This document shows, one piece after another, positions 1-11,345 of a stretch of DNA of 64,000 nucleotides (position 1 is the stretch's first letter; the number at the start of each line of letters is the position of its first letter). The notes under the pieces are model-generated. The model made no database searches and was not told the origin of the DNA. It saw nothing but the letters and a program-made list of their open reading frames with translations. The stretch spans positions 7,440,001-7,504,000 of the forward strand of contig NC_053049.1 in NCBI RefSeq assembly GCF_003473485.1, in the 5' to 3' direction. Source of the DNA: Medicago truncatula (lineage: Eukaryota > Streptophyta > Magnoliopsida > Fabales > Fabaceae). A program made the position numbers and the translations under genes.

Positions 1-179
1 CTCTGATAGGTGCATTTAATATGAACTTCCCTACTCCAATCCCTAAAATCTTCTGACCATTCGGGATTTTGAAATAATAGGATAGAAATGATATTTTTAG
101 TTATTATCAATGAAGGTACTATGATATATTTTCTAATAAAAGATTGGATTAGTAATACAAAACTTCTAATTATTAGATT

Positions 180-435
180 ATCTCACTACAAAGCACGGTG
201 AACACAATTAGTCCAACTCATGTTTTATGCTCGACAATTGTGCACACAACTATCCCTCCACCACTAGGAATGTACACACCACCATGATTTGGAGCAAAAA
301 TCATGGCATTGAAGAATTTGTCTTTAATAGCACGCCCAATTTTCTCCTCGTGTTCCCTCAAGAATTTCACCGTTGAAGACTCAAGACTCTTCTAAATCAG
401 GAGTTCACATTCCTTCACGATTGCTTGTTGCCATC
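180..435 (-). pseudogene. ATP23/Ku70-binding metalloprotease relic, copy A
   Basis: Read on the minus strand this segment translates as a degraded ATP23-type mitochondrial intermembrane-space protease. Recognisable pieces are VKECELLI, then an in-frame TAG, KSLESSTVKFLREHEEK, a basic stretch, and a GGGIVVC strand. The frame then stops, and similarity resumes only at the NCxHxxxCSEI segment near 180-200. The stretch that should carry the catalytic HELIH zinc site is missing, so this copy cannot be an active protease. It is a parallel of copy B at 1212-2080, with which it also shares nucleotide similarity (for example the tctcactacaaagca block near 181). Family assignment rests on the known ATP23 order LREHMEKAGC - GGYxxGxGIxVC - HELIH - NCAHHACSEIR. 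Confidence 0.75.
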
Positions 436-989
436 GGCCGAGGAACCACTTCAGTTCATTGTTATTTCAAACAAATAGGGCTTAAAAAATATATCACATT
501 CACAACTTCATTAGGAATAGTTTGAGTGTTTTAAGATGTTAATTGAACCCTAATATAACATTTTTGAAACCAAAAAGGAGCACTAATCATTGCGATAAAT
601 GTTCAAATCCGTGAGAAAAATAAAATGTTTAGATTTGAAATGATGTAAACATACCTGTGAATGTGAATTGCATAACCGAAATATGTTGTGAGTGCAACTC
701 AATTAGGGAGAAAGTGTTTCTTGGAAGAAGACACTTTCAATTACTTATACCCTCATAAAACCATTAAGCTACATACCTATGACATGACATCGATTGATAG
801 GATGAGGGGTACATACCCAACCAAATTCAATAGGTACCATTGTGTTCACCAAACAGAAAAAATGGGTGCTAGCTAAATAATTGTCCCAATGGCTACAATA
901 CCATAGTCCAGTAATAACAACATATGCCATAGTCCAATAGCAACCAAGCAATGATGGATTAAGTGCAAAATAAAACAAGTGTTCAATTA

Positions 990-1200
990 TTATCCATAGA
1001 TTGAAATCCAAGAAACAATGAGAAGAAAAGAAGCTTCGATCAATAAAGAAGCTACAACTTGGTAAAAGATTAAAGAGATCTCAGCTAACAATAAATAAGT
1101 AATTATTTTTTCTTGAATTTGAATTACATTTGTGATCACCTTAAAAAGTATCAAGCCAAAGAATGGAAACAATGGTTGCTATACCAGAAGCCAGTAACAA
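990..1200 (-). other. Hydrophobic open segment shared with 3811-4060
   Basis: Just downstream of ATP23 relic B there is a minus-strand reading frame of about 60 residues with two hydrophobic stretches and the phrase FKVITNVIQIQEK. The same arrangement, with FKVTTNVIQIEEEK and LLIVSILFAG, follows relic C. The two are clearly homologous at protein and DNA level. I do not recognise the family. It may be the remains of a small membrane protein, or a duplicated 3' flank that happens to stay open. Confidence 0.45.
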
Positions 1201-1211
1201 CACATCAGTTT

Positions 1212-2080
1212 TCAAGGAGCTTTATCGAAAGGCGCTGTATCATTGTAACAAATATTCCATACAGCTTCCATAGAATCCTTGCTAGTTGTTGAAGCAGCAC
1301 AAAATGGATTTGAAGATAGCGATTTCAAAACTCTTTTTTTGATGCATTCTGGTTCATGCCCTCGTATTTTCAAAATTCCTCGTAAAAGTTCCCGTTTGAA
1401 ATGACAATCACCGCTTAAACGATTAGCTCTTATCTCACTACAAGCATGGTGAGCACAATTCCTCCAATTCACATTTGCAGCTCCACAGTCATCAAATGCA
1501 TGAATTAACTCATGAATTATCACCTAGTAACACTATCTTGCCTTTGTCTAAAATTTCCACACACAGATATTCCTCCACCACCGGGGGCATAAGAGCCACC
1601 GTATTTGTTGCGACAGTAAATAACTTTGAAGAAAGTATCTTTAACAGGACATCCAGCTTTCTCCATGTGCTCCCTCAACAACTTCACGGTTGGAGACTCG
1701 AGGCTCTTTTGAACCTTGCGTTCACAATCCTTCATAGCTTTGTAGATGTGCATTGTTATTTAAAAGAAATAGGGCTTCAAAAAAGATAACAACTTCATTA
1801 GGAATATATTAGGTTTTAAGATGTCATCATTGTGATATTCTAATCATGACTAGTGCAAACAAACATATATATAGGAAATTTAAATAATTTTAGAAGTAGT
1901 TTTGAGCTGAATTACTATGATTAATAAGTTATTATGCAGCTTGACATTCAGAAATCTAACCGAAACCTAAAACTTTAAAGAAAAGAAAAATAAATAGGGC
2001 GTGCTTACTTTGAAAATGGACTCAGATTGCTTCACGGCCGGTGATGAGTGGAAGGAAACGGTGAAAACTTGAGTTTTCAT
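1212..2080 (-). pseudogene. ATP23-like metalloprotease gene, frameshifted, copy B
   Basis: This is a nearly complete ATP23/Ku70-binding-protein-like gene, of the family of intermembrane-space zinc proteases that process and assemble mitochondrial Atp6. A likely first exon is 2009-2080 (24 codons, donor aaa|gtaagc). The second part starts near 1740 with DCERKVQKS and LREHMEKAGC, then GGGGISVC. A one-base loss near 1524-1525 breaks the frame directly before IIHELIHAFDDC. The remaining part is intact: HELIH zinc-binding helix, NCAHHACSEIR, SGDCHFKRELLRG, MEAVWNICYND, ending FDKAP at 1212. The motifs match functional plant ATP23 closely, so decay is recent. The intron acceptor is uncertain. If the one-base loss is a sequencing error, the gene could be functional. 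Confidence 0.8.
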
Positions 2081-2282
2081 TCTGTGGTCACTGAACGGTT
2101 CAAGCCCCCTTTTTAGGAGAGATCTTTGGGTTCAACATCATGGGATATTATTGGTGTTTGGAAAGGTGAGAAAATCACTCTCTAGGCTTCCAATTTTACT
2201 CCCGGCATCCCAAAATGACATAAATACCCTCAATAACAATTAAGTATATAGTTTGCTATCCACTTTAAGTGCATTTTGCTCT

Positions 2283-2857
2283 TGTTAAGATTCACTTCAA
2301 ATTAATGTCTTGTGGAACTTCATAATCGTGATTTTTTTGGCAGGAAGCAGAATGATTTCTGGGATAAAATCGTGACACGATTTGTGATAGATAAGATTTG
2401 TGGCAGGCGTGACATAATTTATGGATAATGTTGTTGTACCTTAGGTTGTACGTTACGAATCGTGATACGATTTTGAGTGTCTTTAGGGTTGAGAGCATTT
2501 GTAGTGAGGTTCTCTTGGATTGGGAAACATTGTAAACACCTTGGGTAGTGAGATTTCACAATTAGAAGGATCAAAAAGCTTCCTTTAGTGTTTTTTCTTA
2601 GGATTTATTGAGAGTGTGGGTGACTTGAAAAACAGGTAGAAATTAGGTTTTGTTCTGTGTGAGCTTTTATGTTAATTTCTTATAACTTCTTTGTATCACT
2701 TTCATCTTAGTGGATTGTGGTGTTGCTCTACACTTAGATTTAGATCTATTTGTTGTTGTTGTTGCTGCTGCTTGAGACTACTTTACACATTGATTACTAC
2801 TTCCTTTGCTCCACACATCATAGTTTTATTGGTGTGATTTTGTCCGAATTCACAACA
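2283..2857. mobile_element. Probable solo LTR (copia-like)
   Basis: The segment begins TGTTAAG and ends ACAACA (TG...CA). It is flanked by gctct on the left and actct on the right, a possible 5-bp target duplication with one mismatch. Its interior holds repeated aatcgtgatacgattt-type words, which I associate with legume Ty1/copia LTRs. No reverse transcriptase or primer-binding region is next to it, so a solo LTR is the simplest reading. The boundaries are tentative. Confidence 0.4.
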
Positions 2858-2865
2858 ACTCTCTT

Positions 2866-3025
2866 ATGAACACTCTTTCTAATACTCACTCTCTTATTGG
2901 TTTAAATCATTGTGAGTCTACACTTTGAAAATAGAACCCAACACAAAGTGGTAAGACACACAATATATGATTTCATCCAATAAAAAAATAAGTGTTAGAG
3001 AGAGTGTTTAAAAGTGAGTATTGTT
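2866..3025. mobile_element. Short MITE with inverted ends
   Basis: The left end (gaacactctttctaatactcactctcttattgg) is matched in reverse complement by the right end (ccaataaaaaaataagtgttagagagagtgtttaaaagtgagt), and an inner actttg/caaagt pair extends the fold. Size is about 160 bp, with no coding capacity. Superfamily is undetermined. Confidence 0.5.
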
Positions 3026-3334
3026 AACATTCCTCTTGCAGTTAAATGTTTGTTCGTTGGTTGGCAACGGCTGTTAACTACCGTTCCCGACATATTTTCA
3101 CATATAAGGCAATATACTTCCACATCACTATTCATTCACCAACTTTTTTTCTCTCTTCCATACAAAAATCCCCAAATTTTGAATTCTTTTTGCAAAATCT
3201 TGGTCTCAAATCATTTAAGAATTGCTAAAAGATTTCTACACTCATTTAACGTCAAGAAACGTGTAATGCATCTTTTAACACATTTACATTGTTCCTTTAT
3301 TCTGCCATATTTTCGTAAAAACCTGACATGATCG

Positions 3335-3440
3335 TAACGACACTTAACCATCGCTCGAGCCAACGAAGTTAAGTGTCGTTGTTGAAGCCAACTTCAGTTA
3401 AGTGGGCTCCAGTAACACTTAAGTTAAGTGTTGCTGGAGC
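3335..3440. repeat. Two adjacent small hairpins built on the word cacttaa
   Basis: The first hairpin pairs acgacacttaac (3336 on) with gttaagtgtcgt. Immediately after it, gctccagtaacactta pairs with taagtgttgctggagc, 15 of 16 positions across a 3-base centre. No gene overlaps. Function unknown; it could be a tiny foldback element. Confidence 0.5.
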
Positions 3441-3810
3441 TCAGATTAACTTTTTTTTTTTTGTTGCATTTTTATCCTTCTTTTTTTGCATAATTGAAAT
3501 AATTATTGATAATATTTATTTTTGCAATGTTTTGTTATTTATTGATAGTAATGGTTGAAAATGTGATTGGTACTTCCAACTAATTAACCACACAACTCTA
3601 AGAAAAAAAGGACATAAAAAACATAGATGCCACCAAAGCTCTTATAAGCCTTATTGACCAAATGATACTTCCAACGCCTAAGAGCAAAAGAAGATTGAAC
3701 TGCAACAATTTACCTTACCACTCCACAATAAATGAGAAAACATGGCTTACTACAAACTCACTTTCCCGCTACTCTGTCAACTCTGCAACTGATGCCACCA
3801 CATCAATTAT

Positions 3811-4245
3811 TCAAGAAAAAATAACTTGATAAGCTAACAAGAAATCAATAGCAGAGACAAAATATGCAGAATACGATCCAGTCCCTGCGAATAGAATGGA
3901 AACAATGAGAAGAAAAGAAGTTTCCATAAGAAAATAAGTCATCATGTTTTTTTCTTCTTCAATTTGAATTACATTTGTGGTCACCTTAAAAGCTATCAAG
4001 CCAAAAAGAATGGAAACAACGGTAGCCAGAAAACCAAAACAATTCTTGCTACACCGTAAGACAGTTAAAACCCGACAATTTTTAAGGAGCTTTATCGAAA
4101 GGCACTGTATGTCTGTATCGTTATTATCCTTATAACAAATATCCCATACAGCTTCCATTACATACAATCCTTGGCAATTGAACCAGCACAAAACCGACTA
4201 TTATTCATTGATCCCAAAACTCTTCTTTTGACACAGACTGAAAGA
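3811..4245 (-). pseudogene. ATP23 C-terminal relic with membrane-like extension, copy C
   Basis: On the minus strand the upstream part reads CVKRRVLGSMNNSRFCAGS-IAKDC and then MEAVWDICYKD, the C-terminal end of ATP23. The frame runs on without a stop through CLSIKLLKN and a hydrophobic tail of about 90 residues (FGFLATVVSILFGLIAFKVTTNVIQ, then MTYFLMETSFLLIVSILF), ending near 3811. The HELIH part and everything before it are absent. The tail is homologous to the hydrophobic segment next to copy B. This is a decayed duplicate. Whether the open tail is translated is not known. Confidence 0.65.
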
Positions 4246-4424
4246 GTGAGTGTAATTTGTCTATTTATTGCTTTTTCTTACTTAGTTGGACAGATTCTTG
4301 TTGTCTTGGCTTATTATGTTAGTTGATTAATTTAAGTATCTTGTTTTAAAAAAAATCGGGGCACTAGTGGGGGTAAGATTTACCTCATCTGACAAAGAGG
4401 AGAGTGATCACATAAATGAGAATT

Positions 4425-4545
4425 GAGATGATAATTTTGAAGAAAATATTGTTCATGAAGATGAACTTAAGGTTAGGATGACATTTAGTCCGGAAGAAGA
4501 ATTTACCAAATGCTACAAGACATTAGCAATTTGCGTGTTTATCCA
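4425..4545 (+). pseudogene. FAR1-related (MULE-derived) N-terminal fragment
   Basis: A plus-strand frame reads EENIVHEDELKVRMTFSPEEE followed by TKCYKTLA. This resembles the start of the FAR1 DNA-binding domain (pattern VGMxFxSEEEVIxYYKxYA). It is only about 40 residues, with no downstream MULE transposase domain. It is most likely a fragment of a FAR1-like gene or Mutator-type element. Confidence 0.5.
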
Positions 4546-7500
4546 AATCTTGCATATGTAGCTTTTCTAAAAATATACTTTGCATCAATTTCTACAACTC
4601 CTATCAATAAAAAAAATGTTCAATTTCTACAACTATGTGTCATCATATCAGTTGCATTGAAATTGTGAAGCACTAAACTTTGCATTTCTCCAATGCCAAT
4701 TCCTTGTGTGTAAAGCTATATGATTTGCTCATTTCCCCCAAAACAAATCAAATATAGAAGGAGAAAGTGTCTCACTGTGTCAATGGCATCAAACTGTGGT
4801 GTCTATGATGTGGAGAGTGAATTGGCGAGGCGTCAACAAGGGAGACCGGAAGAGAGAAGGTGTTTCCAATTTCTCACCGAAAATCGAAGTTGTGTGTGCG
4901 AGGGATGGGAAACGGCGTAGTTGAGGTAGTGTGCTTCCCCACCGACGAAAAAGGGAGGAAGGGAATTCAGTGATTGTAGTGGCATCGCAAGATGTTGAGT
5001 GTTCTGATGCATAGAAGTGATTTTGTATGAAATAAACTTTTAAGAGAGTGGGGATGCCACCTCATTCGCGTGGTTTGCCAGTGTTGGTGGTTTCGTGCAC
5101 TTCAGCATTTCTCCTATCAAGGCAATGCATTCAGACAAATTATTTTCTAATGGTTTGTTTGATTTGTTTTCATTTGATCTATTGATTGAGGAATCTTCAT
5201 GATTCTTTACAAAAGCACCAAAATTGAGTTAGAAGTTTTACTATCTTCCTATAGAGAGAGCTCAAGGTGTGGTTTTCAAGTAAACTTTTGCCTTCCCCGT
5301 TTAAATTTTAAGGGATCGTAATCTAGTTAGTAATTTGGAAAGAAATTTGAGAAAATGGGTGCGCTAGTGTGTGTTCTGTTTTTTTTTTTTGTTTACAAAT
5401 TTCGTAGAAGTATCCTAAATTCCAAGATTATTTTGCTCAGAATAATACTGTACGGTTTCTGTGAGCACCTAGCATTTGAACATTTTGATGGGTAGTACAG
5501 TGTGGCAATGCATGCTGCCAACAAGTTAACAACAATTACCAAACCAATCAAGGTAATGAAAGTTATTCTTATTCAACCTTGGGTGACTTTTCATTCAAAT
5601 GGAAACGGTAACACCAAGCAAAGCTATTCATATTCCGACTCCGACGAAAGCTTTCTGCTTCATATGCAAGTCTTGTTTTAAGAAATTGTAGTTGTAAATT
5701 TGTTTTCAACCCTTTCATTGTGACTTTTATATTACTCTACCGACGTGATCATGTTGAAATCAAAATGAGTGACTATCTCACATAAGTAAGAAGAATAGTA
5801 ACAAACTTCAATTATAGTATAACTTTTAAAAAATCATTGAGGCTCAATGAGCAGTCAACAAGAACTTGAACATGAATCCAATGCATGAAAAAACGAGCAA
5901 TACCAAGTGTTACAGTTTCTAATTCCATTGGTATACAAACACTAATACTGAAAAAATATACAATACCAAACAAAAGTATAATATTGTGATCAATTAGCTC
6001 CATTTTCTTTACTCCGTAGAGTAGAGTTTCGTACCATCTTAAACGTCATAGGATCCGCCTGTGTTATTAAGTAGAGATAGATAGTAGGAGAAGGAAAGAT
6101 ATTGTTGAGAGTAGCGTGATGTTCCCGCCCAGAGCTCAAGCTATGATTCAGATTTCAGACATGAAAGAGTGTCAAGTTTAATGAGAGTTAATTCAGTACT
6201 AAAACTGCATCATAAACTTTGAAATATCCAATAGTAACAATTGAAAATAAATAGGGTCTTTTATCTTTCTTACTAAAGCTTGTTTGATCAAGCTATAGCT
6301 GACCCTAATATTTAAACCTATTTTTTCCCTCCCTAATAATCCCACGCCTAACCAATGGCATGCCATCACTGTTTACTTCAACATTTAAAGCTAAACATAT
6401 TTTTAATGCACAATTACGGATGACCAAGGAAGTTCATGATGTATCCACATGCAATCAGCCAAAACTGCCCAACATATCCAATTAATAGCATTGGTAATTT
6501 CAAATTATAAAGCATTGAAAATAGATTGCTATTATACACACTGCTCAATTGAAGTTTGTTAATTTTTCAAGAAACCTAAAATGAACATCCGCTTACTCTG
6601 TCATTTTCCCATAATTCTCTTTAATATCATCCCTCTCATCTTCTTCAAAATTTCTAAAACCGAGCTTCATTCTGACATCAATCTCTCAATCCTGTTTCAT
6701 ATCTAATTTTCTTCTACTTCCCTGTGCAAATATGTTGTCTTCAACATCTCATTAAGTTTGAAACCTATTTTTCTACCGTTTCTTCTTTACCCTTGCGTTG
6801 AGTTTTGATCAACTGGAAAATGTCCCTTTTTAAATCCACCGAAGAAGTTTAGAAAATGTGTCCAATTGTGTCTCTTTTTATGTTTCAAGCAGTTTTTAGA
6901 CGATTTTTGAAGTGTTTAGAGCAAAGGTTTTGTATTCTACGTGATGCTAGACTTTACTTTCAACAGATTTTTATTCATTAATTCTTCTATTTTTTCTGTT
7001 CATTTTTAGTTTTGGTTCTATTTTGAAAAGTAATTGATTTTTCATGCAATAAAAGGTGACAAACTACAAAGATGTCATGAGTTGGCGCAACGACAACAGG
7101 TTTGTGCTTCTTTTTTTTATCGATCCAAGAAGTGTTATACGATAAAGTTCATATTTTTTTAATTTACTTTGACTTCTTTTATAATATTGGAAGATTTACT
7201 AACCAAATGAAATAACAAAAGTTATGTATGCAGGCAATCACACGTTTTCATTGGTTGTATGGGTTCTAGAAAAAGGAACAATAAAAATCAATATTATTCA
7301 ATAATTGGTGAATTATTGTGTTCAATGGGGATTCAAAAAATTTGTTTGCATCATTACTATTTTCCAATATTTTTATTAATGTCTATAAGGAGACCCTCGA
7401 CACTTTGCTTATGGCTTACACTGAAACACCCAATTCTCAATAGTCTTCTTGACATGTATTCTCTCCTTAGTATCTATATCTTGCTCAATTTCGCCTCATG

Positions 7501-8800
7501 ATAATTTTCTTCGACTATTCTGTATGATTGTTGATAAAATTGGTTGGAAAACTTTTATCGAGTTCAGTTAGCATATGATATTATAATGGCAACTTCATAT
7601 ACAATTCTAGAATAATTGTGTTCAAGACATTTATGTTTTCATTGCGTGTGTAAAGAAAACTCATAGACGCAAATCAAGCGGCTTCCTTATATTGTTTGCG
7701 ACATGCTTTTTTCGTGTAGCTTCTGTTGTAGAGCTGTGCTTTTTTTTTTTTCCTGCAGAATTCTGTAGGCTTTTGGTAGTGCTGTGGTCTTTGTTTATTA
7801 TTTTTCTATTATTCACTTTCTACCTTTAATGTGAGGGGTTTTTTTTTTTTTTTAGTTTATTCCTTTGTAACTGATAATATTTGTGGGTTGTTCCTTTTTC
7901 TTTTGGAATTTCTTTTACAGTGGTGCTGGTATCATTGTTGCTGATCTTTGTAAGGACTTTTATGTGCATGTTTACATATGGTATTATATCCCATAAAAGA
8001 TTGTGAAAAGTTGCAATTGTGTGATTTCAACAAGTTCATTTAGTATCATATAAAAATTAAATTTTCAAATGGCATGTGTCATGCTGTTTTGGTGTCACAA
8101 TTGATAAGAGAAATTGTTTCTTTGCTATTCATTTTCACTATGTGTGAATATTCCATGTTATAATGTTGTACTTATGTTTGAATATTCTATATTGAGGCTT
8201 ATTTAGATTTTACTATGTGTGTAGGATGTTTTATAAAGCCAATAGACCTTATGCTTTATTGACTTGGTTAAAAGCTAGCAAGACTTTAGCCAACCGACTT
8301 TATGTTTTTTTGTCATTGTAGAAGGAGGAATCACCAACGATGTATTGTGATGCTAACTATGAGGCATACGATAAGATCTTAATAGTAGCTTAATGAAAAG
8401 GAATTATGTATCAGTGTGAGAGTGACAGAGAGTAAATAAGGTTTGTAAACTACAGCTGCTATACTAAGCTAAATACTTTCTTCAATTTTCATTGCTTATT
8501 CATTCCTTTTCCTAAAAGGGGTACTTATAGTACTATATCAGTGCATTCAGGAAAGCATTAAAAAGGAATTTAAGCCACTAAGGCAGTTACAACATAAAGT
8601 AGTAAAACATGAATGCATTAGAATTCTTATCCAATTATCTAGGTGCATATGTGTTTCTATATGCTATAAGTCCAATTGGAATTTCAAGGGTTGTAACAAT
8701 TTTTCATATCATATTTTTGACACCTCAATCTCATTGGAAACATAATTTAGATATCATAAAAAATAAAATATCAATGGTTAAAAAATGATTTCATCTTCAA
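4546..8800. other. Gene-free AT-rich stretch
   Basis: I see no coding region with family similarity or good codon structure. There are short open frames (for example 4720-4920, 7259-7501) without recognisable domains, poly-T tracts near 7740 and 7840, and no clear tRNA or repeat array. The right edge is a Helitron-like terminus, so part of this stretch could be Helitron interior. Confidence 0.4.
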
Positions 8801-8809
8801 CTCTAAAAG

Positions 8810-8842
8810 ATCCGTGCGGTGCACGGGTCGGCGATTTAGTTG
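8810..8842 (+). mobile_element. Helitron-like 3' terminus
   Basis: The hairpin CCGTGC-ggt-GCACGG is followed by a short spacer and tttag|T. Plant Helitrons end in a GC-rich hairpin about 10 bases before CTRR|T; here the C is T. No matching 5' TC end or helicase was found in this window. Confidence 0.4.
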
Positions 8843-9089
8843 ATTGCTTAATATGACGATGGTACACCTTAGACGCAACCTCGAAATCAATGGATAATGT
8901 ATTATTGCATTCCACATAACTTGCTATCTAATCTCATATTACCTTCGTCCCTAACTTGTTATCTAATCTAATATATTATCTTCGCTCTAAATATATGACA
9001 TTTTCACTTTATTCTTTATCATTTTTATAAGACACCTTTCAAATTTCTTAGTGAATTAATTAGTTCTAAAACAACATATCTATAATGTA

Positions 9090-9420
9090 CTCCCTCCGTC
9101 CCATAATATAAGCAAAAAAAAACTAATTTCCTTTATCCCAAAATATAAGTAAAAAAGACAAACTTGTATTCTATTTAATCTTGTTTTTTTTTTTAAATCT
9201 CTTTTCCAAGAAATTTTTTTGTTTATTCTCATAAAATTAAATGTAAATTACATTCAATTTTCTCTCTCTTTCATTTTTTTCCATAACCAATAGCCAATGA
9301 AAATTGTTTTTACATCTTCTTTCAAAGAAAACGCAAAAAGTTATACTCTAAATTCCTATGTTTTAGTTTTCTTAATAAATGTGATTTTTTTTTTGTGCTT
9401 ATAATTTGGGACCGAGATAG
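9090..9420. mobile_element. Stowaway-type MITE
   Basis: Left end CTCCCTCCGTCCCATAATAT is preceded by TA (9088-9089). Right end ATAATTTGGGACCGAGATAG is followed by TA (9421-9422). The TA target duplication and CTCCCTCCGT terminus are the Tc1/mariner Stowaway signature. The right end has drifted. It lies just beyond the 3' end of the F-box gene. Confidence 0.75.
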
Positions 9421-9529
9421 TAGACTAGAGTGAAGAAGTAAAACACATCCAATCCAATTACCACAATTGTTCTAACCATGAAAACCTAGTAGATTTAAAT
9501 GAAATATTTAAAAATTGGTATAAACCTTT

Positions 9530-10321
9530 TCAATCAAATATAATCCTCTCTCCATTTTGAATTGCATTCACGAGATTAATGCCAGCTTGCCTCCCCAGTT
9601 CTCCGGTCATATGCTCTATTCCAAACACAACAATCCTCACGTACAACCGATCTCCTCCACCTTTCCAGCGGCACGTGACATTCACCTGCCATTTTTGCCC
9701 CAACATCATGGTGGAGTACCCCACCTCAATCTTCGTCAACATCTGGTTAACCCAAAGAGGTTTACAACTAGAATGAAACAAGCCTGCAGCACGGTTTTGT
9801 ATTGTGTCGATAACTACCCAACTCAACCTCAAATTTTCATGCAAATATTCCGTCCTGTCCCATCTCTCTTTCTTTACCGGAATTTGAGTTTCCAGAGAGG
9901 AATAGTCTCTTAAAAAAATCTTACCGTTGGAGTATATAGTGAATTTGTTCATAGGTTGAACTCGGATCTTAGTGAACAAAGGCTTTGGCTCTCCATGTAA
10001 AGATATATCAATGGCATGGATCAATTTATTTATGGGACGATACAAACAGTGAGATTGATTATAATGGTGAATGGAAGGAAACGCGTCGGAGAAGAAGGAA
10101 CGGTAACCACCAGGGAAAGTGGTGATAATGTGGCTAACGGTTGGATGCAGAAGGCAAGGCCACATGGAGGTGCAAATGTTCCGCCATAATTCCTCGTTGT
10201 TGCAGATCAAGTGGCGAAGGTCGGAACATACACAGGACAATGCCATTAAGGCTGCCCCATCGAGGCGTGGAAGGATATAGGTCTGGATGATGTCTGGATC
10301 TAACCTACTGAAATTATTCAT
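9530..10321 (-). CDS. F-box protein (At2g27310-like)
   Basis: The product is a probable SCF ubiquitin-ligase substrate adaptor. The preferred start is the ATG at 10321, giving 263 residues that open MNNFSRLDPDIIQTYILPRL. The F-box spans roughly residues 5-50 (LDPDII, LSCVCSDLRHL, LWRNIC). The middle carries WPxL and FPGGYRSFFSDAFPSI. The C-terminal half (LRLSWVVID, WKGGGDRLYVRIVVFGIEHMTG, LVNAIQNGE) is the conserved part of the At2g27310/At2g36090 group. An in-frame ATG at 10492 would add 57 hydrophobic, unconserved residues and is judged to be 5' leader. There are no introns. Two broken paralogues lie at 11.3 and 18.6 kb on the same strand. The substrate is unknown. Confidence 0.85.
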   Translation of the reverse strand: MNNFSRLDPDIIQTYILPRLDGAALMALSCVCSDLRHLICNNEELWRNICTSMWPCLLHPTVSHIITTFPGGYRSFFSDAFPSIHHYNQSHCLYRPINKLIHAIDISLHGEPKPLFTKIRVQPMNKFTIYSNGKIFLRDYSSLETQIPVKKERWDRTEYLHENLRLSWVVIDTIQNRAAGLFHSSCKPLWVNQMLTKIEVGYSTMMLGQKWQVNVTCRWKGGGDRLYVRIVVFGIEHMTGELGRQAGINLVNAIQNGERIIFD

Positions 10322-10639
10322 GATGGGTGAAGGGAGTTTTCTTTTAGCAGCAAATGAATATTTATTAAAATAGAAAGATGAGAATGAGTACAAGAGGTAC
10401 TCCTTAAAAAAATAAAAAATAAATACAAGAGGCACTAAACCCACAAAATATGGTGAAAGAAATTGTTGAGTTGAACAAGCTATTGTTTTCAAGCTATGAT
10501 TCAGGAAATTAGCTTTGATATTGATTAGTGTTTTCAGTTTAATATCTCCTTTATAGTTAATTTATTTACGTATTCTAGCTATTCTCATTTTTTTATTAGC
10601 AAAAAAAAAAAACTAATCTCGGTTTATTGCCTTCTTCAT

Positions 10640-10835
10640 TCTTTTTGATTTTTTTTTAAATAATAAATTTAGGACACATTATAGAAAGAACACTTAGGAC
10701 TCACATAGAGAACACTTACAAAAGTATCTAAATTTACCTCCCTCTAAACGCACTAGCGAGACTCAAACCCGAGAGCTACATCAAGATCTGATTTTTTTAC
10801 CACAAGGCCTAACTCTTAAGAGTTATTTCCTTCAT
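10640..10835 (-). mobile_element. SINE-like element
   Basis: In minus orientation there is a tRNA-like A box (taggccttgtggtaaa, near 10805), a B-box-like gggtttgagtctc (near 10765), and an A-rich end near 10650. Related sequence without a clear B box occurs near 11950-12060. No target duplication was identified. Confidence 0.4.
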
Positions 10836-11204
10836 TATTATTCTAAGTAAAAAAATACATCATTTCTTTAGTTTTTTAGAGTACATAATAGACAATATAT
10901 GAATTTTCAAAGTAATAATTTTTTTAAGAAATATTAGTGTTTTGAAATATGGGAAAACATTTGGAAAGACTCAGAAGTTGGAGGAATAGATTTGTGAGTC
11001 TTGAAGAGAGTGGTTCTTATTAACTTAGTGGTATCTTTTATATATCCCTATTTTCTATTTTTAGTTACTAAAAACGCCTCTCTTCATAGCTAGCATACAA
11101 CGGTATACCCTAAAATACTGAAATAACTAACTTGAGAAACAATAATTCAATCTAACCAGTTAAAAGAAAGTATGTTAGAAGCTAACCAGTTAAAAGAAAG
11201 TTTC

Positions 11205-11345
11205 AGCATACAAAAAGTATGTTTTCACTTTGCTACTTCTCTTCTAGTAATGATAAACAACAGATTTATGATATAAATTTTGGGTGTAACAATTGTAATC
11301 AAAGGAATAGATAAAGGATAAAAAAAATAACTTAGTTATCAATTA
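11205..11345. repeat. Segment duplicated at 18268-18425
   Basis: The words tatgttttcactttgctacttctcttctagta and ttgggtgtaacaattgtaatcaaagg recur, slightly changed, at 18280-18380. Each copy sits beside an F-box relic, so this is the shared 3' flank of the tandem F-box units. Confidence 0.65.

Noticed and set aside
10322-10492. 57-residue N-terminal extension of the F-box protein
   Set aside because: Hydrophobic, absent from the family and from the paralogue at 11.8 kb; the ATG at 10321 precedes the F-box directly.
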